Assembly (NCBI RefSeq): GCF_902362185.1
Contig: NC_044504.1
Span: forward strand, 2,169,501-2,233,500
DNA length: 64,000 nucleotides
Source: Chanos chanos
Taxonomy: Eukaryota > Chordata > Actinopteri > Gonorynchiformes > Chanidae
Direction: 5' to 3'
Under the pieces are notes generated by a model. It did not search any database. It saw nothing but the letters and a program-made list of their open reading frames with translations, and was not told the DNA's origin. The translations under genes were made by a program, and so were the position numbers. Positions 36,800 through 47,660 of the stretch are shown here, piece by piece (the first letter of the stretch is position 1; every line of letters starts with the position of its first letter).

Positions 36800-37490
36800 A
36801 CCATGAGGTCATTGCTGTAGGTGGTGGCATGATCTTACCCTCCAACATTTCAAGACAAAACACAGGGTTTTTTTTTTTTTTTGCAGTCATTCATTTGTGA
36901 CAGACTGTATTAACACATGACCCAAACAGTTTTATTTTATTATCAGCATTTGTAATTGAATAAATTGCATGGAAATGTCCATTAATCTGACGTGTTTGTC
37001 TCACTTTTCTCTGACCACACTCTGCTGTGCATGAGTAATCTGAGGAATTGTTAACCTTATTTAATGAGGATTTGACAACAAGCTCCAAGAAAGCAATCTC
37101 TACCTCCTCATAGTCTTTCACTTTCTAATTCCTCTGTGAAAGTGAGAGTGTGAGCGAAGTCAGGGACTTTTTGAGTGACTGGCCTCTGGGGATGCATCAC
37201 CATATACTCTGAAACCATTGTCCTTCCTCTGAATTTTATATTTTCCCTTCCTGAAGGCTTTTTTTTATCGATTAATGCTTCCTCTGTTTCACTGAAGTTG
37301 AATCATTTAATACAACTGGTATTTTTCAGCTCTTATTTTTATTGTAGTGTGGAGTGCTGGAGACAGGTGAAGGGAGTTTACACAGTTATTTACTTATTTA
37401 TTTTCCCTTGTTTATTTATTTTTGCGTTCCATAACACCCTGTCACAGTCTGAACCTTGTCTTGGACTTTTGTTTTGACATGTCTTGTGCT
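36800..37490. other. Upstream flank of copy B
   Basis: Aligns in part with the copy A flank (27715-27800) but with an insertion at about 36865-37075. Beyond about 37200 the sequence is unique to this place; no gene recognised. Confidence 0.55.
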
Positions 37491-37494
37491 CCTG

Positions 37495-37696
37495 GGGGGT
37501 ATTTCAGAAAGCAGGTTTAGTGAAAACTCAGAGTTAGTTAACTGAGAGTAAGTAGTAAACCTCCTAATAGAAGAGTCCTGTGGCTTCATTCTCCTAGCAA
37601 AACAAAGCCATAGGGCTCTTCTATTAGGAGGTTTACTACTTTCTCTAAGTTAACTAACTCTGAGTTTTCACTAAACCTGCTTTCTGAAATACCCCC
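37495..37696. mobile_element. Palindromic MITE, PIF/Harbinger type
   Basis: A 202 bp element made almost entirely of two inverted arms of about 90 bp. It starts GGGGGTATTTCAGAAAGCAG and ends with the exact complement. The flanks carry a 3 bp duplication CTG (37492-37494 and 37697-37699), matching the CWG-type target of PIF/Harbinger elements. It has no coding capacity. Confidence 0.85.
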
Positions 37697-37939
37697 CTGT
37701 TCTTTGTGTCTCTGTCTCTGCCCCTCACCTAATTCTGTTCATCTTATTTATTAGCCTTGTTTCACCCCATTGAGTTTAACCAATCATGCTTCCTCTGATT
37801 GATTCCCCTTGTGTGAGCCGTTGTGTTTAAGCTGTCGTTGTTTGTGTTTGGATACACACTGTCTGGTTGCACCTTTTTGTCACTGGTCTTGGCTCCTGGT
37901 TTGCATCTGTTTATTTGCCCTTTTTGTAAGTAAAGTTCT

Positions 37940-38060
37940 CCGTTGTCGGCCATGACATCAGTGCAGTAAGGTGTGTTCCACTGGTATGGATGAATGCCTC
38001 TCTTAATGAGCTGGTTTTCTGCATAGCTTTTAAGACAGTTGTGAACAGCAGCAAAAAAAA
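37940..38060 (+). mobile_element. Small LINE reverse-transcriptase fragment
   Basis: GTCGGCCATGACATCAGTGC encodes VGHDIS, a decayed form of the DTVDHDIL motif of fish LINE reverse transcriptases. About 85 bases here are repeated in direct orientation at 40299-40390. It ends in poly-A at 38052-38069. Confidence 0.5.
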
Positions 38061-38379
38061 AAAAAAAAAGCTTGTTTTCTTGTTTTTTTGTGAGGAGTGG
38101 AAGTAACAAAAATTAATTGATTAAAATTGGAGTTGGTAGAAATGCATGTGAATTGAAAAACATAGCGGTAAAAATGAATGTGAACTGAAAAATAGTGATT
38201 GTCAACTGATTTGATAAACTTTATTGTCATTTTATTTGAAACAGTGTTGCTCTGATAATCACCTTGACTGACATTTATTGCTTACAGCAAGCACTTTTTG
38301 TTACTTCTGCTCATCGTTTACAGCAAGTTACTTCCACTCAAAATGTCAATCAAAAACCCACCCCCTTCTGCTACATATC

Positions 38380-38870
38380 TTTAGGTTACTTGTATAACCC
38401 CGGTTCTCTGGGTAGCATGAGTGAGTGTCTCACACTAGGAATGCCCACAGCGTGACCTCATCAGGAGCTGCTATTACATTCTGCCAGGACTGGCTGGAAC
38501 TAAGCACGCCCGTGTCAGGGGAGTGTGGAGACACCCCCCCCCCCCCTTTTATAAGGGCTTAACACTGCATTGCCAGTCTTTCAGCAAAACCCCTAGAGCT
38601 ATAAGCTGAAGCAATAGCCCCCCACAATCCAGTGAGAGCTGCCGCTTTGAGACCGACTTCCCCAAATTGGTTCTTTGCCCAAGACACAGCTGGTCACTTT
38701 TCCCACAGCTTTTGGTTCTGTCCGTGTAGATGCATAAAGCCCACACTGGGCACCTCCATCGGTTCAAAAGGTGAGAACGAAAGGGCATCCAACACAGTGG
38801 GAAGGTCCCAGGATGGGACCAATGGTTTAGAAACCTGGGAGATTACGATGTGCACCTCTCACGAAGCAGC
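38380..38870. mobile_element. Unclassified dispersed repeat, possibly LTR/DIRS-type fossil
   Basis: The stretch beginning near TAACCCCGGTTCTCTGGGTA and containing GTGTCTCACACTAGGAATGC looks to me like a repeat common in fish genomes. A poly-C run at 38536-38549 and a TTATAAGG box follow. It is broken and partial. I cannot assign a family with confidence. Confidence 0.3.
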
Positions 38871-39145
38871 AGACCAAGGGATGTTGACCCACAGCCCTCC
38901 CCTCAGAACCTTTCACCAAAACAATAACCCCAAACATACATCAGAATCAACACAGAAATGGTTGCGAGGACACAAAATCAGTTTTTTGCAATAGCTATCT
39001 CAGTTTCCAGACTTGAATCCTATTGAAAACCCATGGTCTGACTTGAAGAGGGCAGTCCACAAGCACAACCATGAGACTATTAAGGATCTCGAAATGTTCT
39101 GCACGGAGGAGTGGTCCAAGATCCCTCCAAAACTGTGATCCAACC
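38870..39145 (+). mobile_element. Tc1-like transposon, C-terminal part
   Basis: The plus strand reads FHQNNNPKHTSESTQKWLRG, then a stop and FPDLNPIENPWSDLKRAVHK and HETIKDLEMFCTEEWSKIPP. This is the DNDPKHT...SPDLNPIE end of a Tc1 transposase. The first catalytic region is missing. The sequence that follows (to about 39540) matches the flank of the copy A insertion at 24150-24510. Confidence 0.85.
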
Positions 39146-40284
39146 TGGACATGCTCGGAGGCCAAACATGGAGGCCAAAACAAATCAAAATCAGACATTC
39201 TACTCAATCACATGTTATATTTCATCTGAATTAACTGTTGCCCTCTGATGCAACACGTATGCCATCAAATAGATAGACATTACTAAACAGCCATTAGTCT
39301 CTGCTGAGATCACATCAAAATACTCCAAATAAAGACTTACAATTTTCACAATCACTTAAAAACCATATCTCATTCTATGGGCTATTGTTTTGTTTTGTGT
39401 TGTTTTCCAAAACCCCACACGCAACTATTTATTATCCAAGTAGAGACCAGCTATTAACAGCAGTGACAGGTAACAAAGTAAAAGTTTTGTCACTGTATTT
39501 ACTGTATGGATTTAGACTCTGAGAGAATATGAGCAGCTTTGATCTTCTTACCCAACTATAGCTATGTGACCCGTTGCGAGTAAACCCTCCACATCGCGGC
39601 CACGTCAACTTCACAGGAGACCATAAACACCGTAACAAAAAACAAAAAAACAACAAAAAACCCCAAAACAAAACAGTATTTCGTCAAAAATGAGATAGTG
39701 GTGGAATCAAATTCCCGAGGTGCTTACCTATCATTCGCCTTCTTATTGAAACTGAAAGTGATTTGTAAATATGAAAAAAAACCAAAAAACAAAAACAACC
39801 CCACCCCCCAAAAAACAAGAAATATCGAGGCAAGTTGATTCTCCGTCAATTGACAGGGGAGAAAATGTGATCAATTTCCTGTGTTTCATTATTAAACCAG
39901 GCGCTCGCGCTTCTGTCTTTTGATACAGTCTTTCAGTTCAAGATCACCTTCTCACATTCGCTGTGATGTCAACTTGCTATACAAAGCAATTCTGATATTA
40001 AAAACGTAATGTAAATAATATTGGATTTATGACTGAAACCGTATGCGTGCATGCACTCTCTCTCTCCCTGCCTCTCTCTCTGTTGTTGCTGCACTATAAA
40101 ACCCTGAGACGTGTCCATATATGTGTGCGTGCATGCATTTCCTTTGATAATCTCTCTCTCTTTGTTGTTGCTGTATTATAAAACCCTGAGAGGAGTACCA
40201 GACTTTCAGAGGTGCCAGACCCAAGATGAGCAGACTGTCCACTTCACCAGGCAGATCCCATTATGCTGCACTGTTTGGCGACTA
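39145..40284. other. Spacer with a remnant of a third duplicated unit
   Basis: 39145-39540 is similar to 24150-24510 in copy A, so a piece of a third IFI44-like unit is present, without any IFI44 exon. 40040-40200 holds two imperfect copies of a phrase ending TATAAAACCCTGAGA. Several poly-A/C runs occur. No gene recognised. Confidence 0.55.
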
Positions 40285-40735
40285 ATCTAAAATGTTTGAC
40301 GCTGTCGGCCATGACATCAGTGCAGTGAGTTGTCTTCCACTGGTATAGTTGAATGCCTCTCTTACTTAGTTGGTTTTCTGCATAGCTTACCAGGAGAACT
40401 CAAGCTGTTGTTGCTGATGGTATTAAATCATACACTCTTGATATTAGTAACGGTGTCTTTGCTCTGTCGACTTTTTGGTACAAAAACAAAGCTTGTTTTC
40501 CTTAGTAATAGAAAACATATTGTCCAGTCATCAATACTGTCCGCGCTTGATTACAGTGATATTGTGCAGTCGTACGTTTCCCTCTCGACCCAAAAGCCGC
40601 CACACGCTGTGTATCACTGACAAATCACCCTCACCGCTATATTCTGTATGAAAATGTGGATTGGTCTTGTCAAATCAGGAGAAGAAATGTGCATTGTAGT
40701 TCACTTGTTCATAAGGCCCCATTAGCTTATTTACC
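40285..40735 (+). mobile_element. LINE fragment
   Basis: Broken plus-strand frames read LSKMFDAVGHDIS (a decayed reverse transcriptase motif) and LDYSDIVQSYVSLSTQKPPH plus AVYH, matching the LDYGD...LKPLDAVYH phrase of fish LINEs. Truncated and not open. Confidence 0.6.
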
Positions 40736-40925
40736 TAGTTTTCTTCTTTAATCACCTAAAATAAAACGTGACACTTTATCGGCATAAACTCCGCTGACAG
40801 CTCCCGCGAACAGATTTTTCCTCTCGTCACTTGACTACTGCATGCTGGACACGCCCGCTTTTAATGCTGCCGTGGCTGGACTTCGTTGAACCAGACGTGA
40901 TGGGTGGGACTTTGAAACTCAGACA

Positions 40926-40944
40926 CCAATCACAGTGCCCCACG
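40926..40944 (+). promoter_or_regulatory. ER stress response element (ERSE) of dnajc3
   Basis: CCAAT at 40926-40930, nine bases, then CCACG at 40940-40944: an exact match to CCAAT-N9-CCACG, which binds NF-Y together with ATF6/XBP1. It lies about 150 bases upstream of the dnajc3 ATG. DNAJC3 is a known target of the unfolded protein response, so position and identity agree. Confidence 0.88.
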
Positions 40945-41094
40945 ATCAGACCGCTGTGGTATGCGCCCGTTATGAGCACTGTCAACCATGCGACTGCTAC
41001 CTGAAGGACCACTGAATAGAGGTTAGCAGTAGACGCCGTAGCATGCCATTGAACAAGTATTTGTAATAAATATTCAAACGCATCCAAAGTTATG

Positions 41095-44000
41095 ATGGTT
41101 TCCATGAGCCCAATTTTTCGGAAAGTATTAAGTTATGTTCCTTTTGTCCTTGTTCTGATCGACCTAAGATTCGAAGGTAAGTGAACTTGCTAGTAGGCAA
41201 CAGTGTGCTTCTGCCATGACCTTATCAATATTTTACTAGCAACAAGTATGTTGTGACACTTAAAAGCTAGCTAATTAACTCAAAACATCAAACATTTCAT
41301 TGCTTACCGATTGTCAGGTGGTTAGCACAGGGCCTTGGAAGACAACACGCAAATGTATCATGAAGTTTGACGTGTTAGCGAGCTATCGATTTAACTGCCT
41401 GTCACTTGTATTAAATGCTAGTCAATGCCAACCAAACCTTTCGGTTAGCCAGGGAAAGTAAATGGGATCATGCTATAGTTAAGTGGACAGAACGTTACAT
41501 GCTCGCCCAGCGCCTGCATTTTATGTTATGTCACGTCAATGAATAACGCGTAACGTCAGGCAAACAAACAAAATCTTCCTTTTAAAAAACATGACCTTAG
41601 GACTTCGACTCATATTGTGCGAAACTTCTTGACTCTAGGAGTGAAATGTGGAAAGGACAGCGGCGTAGAGAACCATCTGGAGATGGGTAAGAAACTCCTA
41701 GCTGCGGGACAGCTGGCAGACGCGCTCTCCCATTTCCACGCAGCTGTGGGTGAGTAAAAGAGAATAAAGAGAGGAATTGCCCATGCATACGATATTTATG
41801 TAGTTTACATTCTGTAAATATACAATATACAGTTCTGTAGTATACAGTATGCACCCGATTAAAGTGTCTCTCATTGTGTTGTACATAAAGTATGTTTTTT
41901 CAGTTTCATTGTGTTAAAATTCACGTTCTGTTTCTAGATGGAGACCCTAAAAACTACGTAGCATATTACAGGCGAGCCACTGTGTACTTAGCCATGGGAA
42001 AATCTAAATCAGCACTTCCTGATCTCAGCAAAGTTATCGAACTCAAGCCAGATTTCACCTCAGTGGGTATTCCTCGCCATACGGAATTTTGTTGATTTGA
42101 GAAGCATGTTAATCCTTATAGTGTGCAAGTACGAACCAGATATCTTATTGTTTCTGTCAAAAAGGCAAGACTTCAGAGAGGCAACCTTCTCCTGAAGCAG
42201 GGGAAACTTGACGAAGCAGAGAGTGATTTTAAGAAAGTGGTGAGTTACTGTTGGACTTCAGTCAAATTCATCCGCAAAACCTTAAAATGAGCTTGTTATT
42301 CTTTAGTGGACATATGAACCTGATGGGTTATTAAAACAAAATAAATAAACAAGGTAGCCAGCGAGTCGCTCTGTGACTGGACACTCCTGTTCTGTGACTC
42401 GACATACTTTAGTTTCACGCCAACTCAAGTTGGTGCAGACTGATTGTTTTTCAGTACGGTGCAGTCAGTGAATCAAACAAAGAGAGAAACCAGCAAAAAC
42501 AGTGGCGTGATATTTTTCACTGTGTCCCTACTGACGGAAGAAGTACAGCACCACAGTAAAATACAACCCAAACCAGAGATTAAAGTGAATGACAGTGTGC
42601 ACTGGTGTGTGTATTTCCAGTATGTGACATGCCAGTGTGCACTGGATTTCCTTTGAATTCCTTGTTTGAACTGTATTCAGGCGTAGTGCAGATCTGTGGT
42701 AAACAATATACCATTATGAGTGTTCCAGTGGGACAGATCTGAAGACAGAAAAAGTTTTCTTCATGGCTGGCAAAGCATTATAGAGGAGTGGTGTACAGTT
42801 ATGTTTGAGCTGTATAATATTTATGCAGACTGCTGTGTTTTTCGAATGTGTCGGCTGGTTACCCGTCGGGTCTGATGACAATCGGAGCTGATGGTTAACT
42901 AGCCGCGTGTTTCGTATTTAGGGCTTACTGCACATGACATGAATCTGAATGATACTTCAAACCGCATCAGTTTATCTCTACCTAAAGAAGAAGCAAAGGC
43001 TCATTCTGTAAAGTCATGCTTCCTGAAACCGGTTGCCTGTGCATGTGCATCCCATGTCAGTAACTCATGTGTGGAGTATTTTTGCTTCAGCTCAAATCCA
43101 ACCCCAGCGATAAGGAGGAGAAGGAGGCGCAGAGTCAGCTGAAGAAATCAGACGAGATCCAGAGGCTTGTGGCTCAGGCCCGACACGACTTCGACCGCAG
43201 GGATTATAGCTCAGCCGCGGCGCACCTGGACACTGTCATCGAGGTGATTACTTACGTATTCATATAACATGTGTACTATACGAACACTGCTGCAGTTCAT
43301 GTGCACTATACGAGCACTGCAGTGGTACATGTGAACTGTGTGAATACTGCAGTGGTACATGTTTACTGTATGAATACTGCAGTGGTGCATGTTTACTGTA
43401 TGAATACTGCAGTGGTACATGTTTACTGTATGAATACTGCAGTGGTACATGTTTACTGTATGAATACTGCAGTGGTGCATGTTTACTGTATGAATACTGC
43501 AGTGGTACATGTTTACTGTATGAATACTGCAGTGGTACATGTTTACTGTATGAATACTGCAGTGGTACATGTTTACTGTATGAATACTGCAGTGGTGCAT
43601 GTTCACTGTATGAATACTGCAGTGGTGCATGTTTACTGTATGAATACTGCAGTGGTACATGTGAACTGTATGAATACTGCAGTGGTACATGTGAACTGTA
43701 TGAATACTGCAGTGGTACATGTGTGCTGTATGAATACTGCAGTGGTACATGTTTACTGTATGAATACTGCAGTGGTGCATGTTTACTGTATGAATACTGC
43801 AGTGGTACATGTTTACTGTATGAATACTGCAGTGGTACATGTGTGCTGTATGAATACTGCAGTGGTACATGTGTGCTGTATGAATACTGCCGTAGTGCAT
43901 GTTTACTGTATGAATGCAGCAGGGATACATGTGAACTGTTTGAATACTGCAGTGGTTCATGTTTACTGTATGAATACTGCCGTGGTACATGTGTGCTGGA

Positions 44001-44942
44001 TGAATACTGCCGTGATACATGTGTGCTGTATGAATACTGCAGTGGTGCATGTGAACTGTATGAATACTGCTGTAGTGCATGTTGACTGTATGAATACTGC
44101 AGTGATGCATGTGAACTGTGTGAATACTGCAGTGGTTCATGTTTACTGTATGAATACTGCCGTGATACATGTGTGCTGTATGAATACTGCCGTAGTGCAT
44201 GTTTACTGGTCAGTGTCGTCTGTGCCCCTTGCTCGATACTCTAGGCATACTGGTCCACTTGAGGACCCCGTTTGCCCTGAGAGAAGGAAAGACAATGTAA
44301 CTGATGAGTTAAATAAAAAGAGAAAATGATTGCAATGAATGAATAACGGTCATTCGTATTTTGACAAATGACCATCAGACAGTTTGACATTGGCAGTTTG
44401 ACTCTTCACTGACTGTGTCTTTTCACTGTCCTCATGTCCTCTCTCAGACCTGTGTTTGGGATGCTGACTCCAGAGAGCTGAGGGCAGAATGCTTCATTCA
44501 GCTGGATGAAATGGGCAAAGCCATAAGTGACCTCAAAGCCGCCTCCAAGCTGAGAAACGATAACACGCAGGCCTTCTACAAACTCAGCACCATCTACTAC
44601 AACCTGGGCGACCATGAGATGTCCCTGAAGTAAGACTGTGTGTTCTTGTGTCCACCGCTTTGTGCATTAGTTATTGGAACTGACTCTGATTCTAATATTT
44701 GGGTATGAGGCTTTGTCCTTGTTCTGACGGAGCTGAGGGAGTTGAAACTGTGCCAAGGAGTCATTACAGCATCGTTATTTGGAGTCTTACTCACAATGTA
44801 TACAGCCATAGAATTCATTCAGACCCTGGGAGCAAATGCACAAAGCAATTTAGCATGTAGAAGTCCTGGGATGGTGGATCTGTCGGGTCTTTTAAGAGCA
44901 CCTATTTTTAGTCAGATGTAATGTTTGTCTCAGACATTCAGT

Positions 44943-44983
<41 letters not shown>

Positions 44984-47660
44984 TGTCCTCAGTGAAGTGC
45001 GTGAGTGTCTGAAACTGGACCCGGATCATAAGCAGTGTTTCAGTCATTACAAACAGGTGAAGAAACTCAACAAACAGATCCAGTCTGCCGAGGAGCTCAT
45101 CCAGCAGCAGAGGTTAGCTTCTCAAAGTCTGCATGTAACACGCAGTTATACCAAACAAAAGAACATGTCACAGAATGGACTGACAGCATTTCAGTACCCC
45201 CCCCCCCCCTTTTTTTTTTACCCGTCCTTGAGCTTTTGCCAGATAAATGTCATTAACAAGAAGTGTATACAGAAACCGGTAAAAGAGCTGTCTGTAGCTC
45301 CTAAAATAATGCTTGTGTGTAAATCCACAGGTATGGAGAGGCAGTGAGTAAATATGAGTCCGTGATGAAGACGGAGCCGAATGTCCCTCAGTATACCCAG
45401 CAGGCCAAAGAGCGGATCTGTCACTGTCTAGCCCAGGTACACAACGACCACATCGCACACCTGAGCACCACACACCTCTGTATGGGTTCTCATCATGAAT
45501 GTTTCGTTAAGGTTTATGATACACAGCTGAAACAGTGAAAATGTCTTAAATAATGAATGAGGGGTGAAGTTGCTGACTGGTTTTGTGTCTGTCTTTATTT
45601 TTTCATAGGACAGTCAGACTGCCAAAGCCATTGAGGTGTGCAGTGAAGTCCTGAAATCTGACCCAGACAATGTTAACGCGCTGAAAGACAGAGCAGAGGC
45701 CTACCTTCAGGATGAGCAGTATGAAGAGGGTGAGTGAGGGAGAAATATAATAACAAAGGCAAAAACTGGAAATGCATTTAGTTCCATTACACTAGGCTTA
45801 CTGAGTGAAACTGAGTACGGCCACAGGTCTGCACAACCGTGTTCTGACTCACTGTCTGTATTACTGCATTGTTCATACCATACTTAGGATGAGTTGAGAT
45901 TGCCGACAGATATCTTCTTAAATGTTGTACCACTGAGTCACAGTCCAGCTTCTGGCCCTGTGCGACCATACTGATCGAATCAGAACCCCCTCCCCCCTCC
46001 AGTCTTTACCTGTGTACATGGTAACTGCTGATTCCACTCAGGATCTGTCTCTCTCAGAATCCCTAGTCCCCTGGTTAGGATAGTTTGGATATTATCCAAC
46101 GTAAAACCTCTCTGGATGTAAAACCTCTCTGGATTTAAGCCAACTTCATCAGATCAGTTTCTTTACCTTTCTTTTTAACGGGTTGTTTCCTAATACCTAA
46201 ATATAAACCAACTAAACATGTTGTTTTTGGGGTTATTATTTGTCATTAGTAGCTGAGGTTTCTTTTAGGCCTCAGCTGTTTGAGCCCAAATCAAGTGACA
46301 GCCTTTTTTCTGTCTTGACAGCCATTAAGGACTTTGAGAAAGCGCGGGAACAGAATGAAAATGACCGTCAGATAAAGGAGGGGTTGGAGAGAGCACAGCG
46401 ACTCCTCAAACAGTCCCAGAAGAGGGATTACTACAAGATCTTAGGCGTGAAGAGGTGAGATCTCTCTGCATCGTTGGTGTGCCCTTAAAAAAGCCCTGCG
46501 GTGTTTTCTGCCGTGGGCCTGGGGTACGCCCATGCTCATGTATCATCTCTGAACAGATCTGGGTGCTGAAAAGTGCTGATTTGGCTGAAGTTACCTTCAT
46601 GTTGTTTTCCAAGCTTTGGTTAGTAGAGGCTTAGTCCTGGGATTGCACTGTGGACATCCACAACATTCAGATCATTTCTGATGAATGCTGACGATATTGT
46701 TGTGCTTATAGAACTGCCCAAAAGAAGGAAATCATCAAAGCTTACAGGAAGTTGGCACAGCAGTGGCATCCAGACAATTTCCAAGACCCGGAAGACAAGA
46801 AAAAAGCTGAGAAGAAGTTCATTGATATTGCCCAGGCTAAAGAGGTGCTCACTGATCCAGGTAAACTGTTCTCCGTAATCTGGCTCAAACTGGAGTCGCT
46901 TTGTTGAAGTGGGAATGTCACCATGTCTAAGTGATTTCAAGCCTGTCTCAGGCCACACTTACATGAAAGAGGTTTTGGATACAGTTGCTATAAAGATGTA
47001 AAAATCATACGCTGATAGCCGTAAACTGAACCCACTTTATTTATCTAGTAATATCTCCCAGTTCTAGACGTGAATCTCCCAAAATATGTTCTCTCTGATT
47101 CATTCAACTTCTGTCGGCTAGCCTCAACAACATTATCCAGGGTTAGTACGCTCATGAAAAACCTGGAAAAGTCATGGAATTTGAAAATAGCAATTTCCAG
47201 GCCTGGAGGGGTTTTGGAAAAATAAATAAAATCAGAAAGTCATGTAAAAGTCATGGAAATTTGCTTTGCAGATAACCTGTTTAATAGAGTATATGTGGTT
47301 CAGTAGGGCTGTATCGAATGCCACTTCTTGCCAATTGAATCTTAACCAAGCTTTTTCGAACGAAGCTTCAAATGTCTCTGATGTGACGTCATCGTTTTGG
47401 CCTGTTGTTTCTCAACAACCTTATCACACAGACACTAAATAAAAACAGCCTAACGTGCCCACTAAATTTCAGTTGAGTAACCTGAACCGTCTCGTGCCTC
47501 CACAGAGATGAGGAGTAAATTTGACCAGGGAGAAGATCCTCTGGACCCCGAGAGTCAGCAGGGAGGAGGACACTCCCACTTCAGAGGCGGCTGGGAGAAC
47601 TTCCAGGGCTTCAACCCTTTTGGCTCAGGACCGTTCAGCTTCAAATTCAGCTACAACTAA
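41095..47660 (+). CDS. dnajc3: DnaJ (Hsp40) homolog C3, P58IPK (complete, 12 exons)
   Basis: ER-lumenal co-chaperone for BiP and inhibitor of PERK/PKR. Exons: 41095-41176, 41639-41749, 41938-42062, 42165-42239, 43091-43243, 44448-44629, 44993-45112, 45331-45436, 45609-45729, 46322-46454, 46712-46860, 47506-47660. The CDS is 1,512 bp, 503 residues (human 504). N-terminal signal peptide with core VPFVLVLIDL. TPR repeats about 35-385 (e.g. AAGQLADALSHFHAAVDGDP, AYYRRATVYLAMGKSKSALP). J domain from RDYYKILGVK (393) with HPD at 422-424 in QQWHPDNF. The tail ends FKFSYN. An ATG three bases earlier (41092) is equally possible; I chose 41095 because MVSMSP gives the human length. Poly-A signal AATAAA at 48071. 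Intron 5 carries a large minisatellite. A broken partial copy lies at 61.4-63.9 kb. Confidence 0.97.
43270..44210. repeat. 30 bp minisatellite in dnajc3 intron 5
   Basis: About 31 copies of a unit like GTTTACTGTATGAATACTGC followed by AGTGGTACAT, in strict 30 bp register with point variants. Because 30 is divisible by three and the unit lacks stops in one frame on each strand, it creates spurious frames over 300 codons long on both strands (repeating CMNTAVVHVY and its antisense). Confidence 0.97.
44949..44980. repeat. (CT)n tract at the dnajc3 exon 7 acceptor
   Basis: CT repeat followed by TGTGTTGTCCTCAG directly before exon 7. The tract is preserved in the duplicate at 61641-61680. Confidence 0.9.
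47120..47420. repeat. Dispersed fish repeat in dnajc3 intron 11
   Basis: The phrase CCTGGAAAAGTCATGGAATT with variants recurs within the stretch and resembles a repeat widely scattered in fish genomes. The same sequence is present in the duplicate at 63660-63930, whose copied segment ends inside it. Confidence 0.5.

Noticed and set aside
43270-44210. CRISPR-like regular array
   Set aside because: No spacers between units; it is a head-to-tail minisatellite in an animal intron.
43211-44329. Long open frames of 329 and 352 codons on opposite strands
   Set aside because: They are translations of the 30 bp minisatellite in dnajc3 intron 5; the peptide is periodic every 10 residues.
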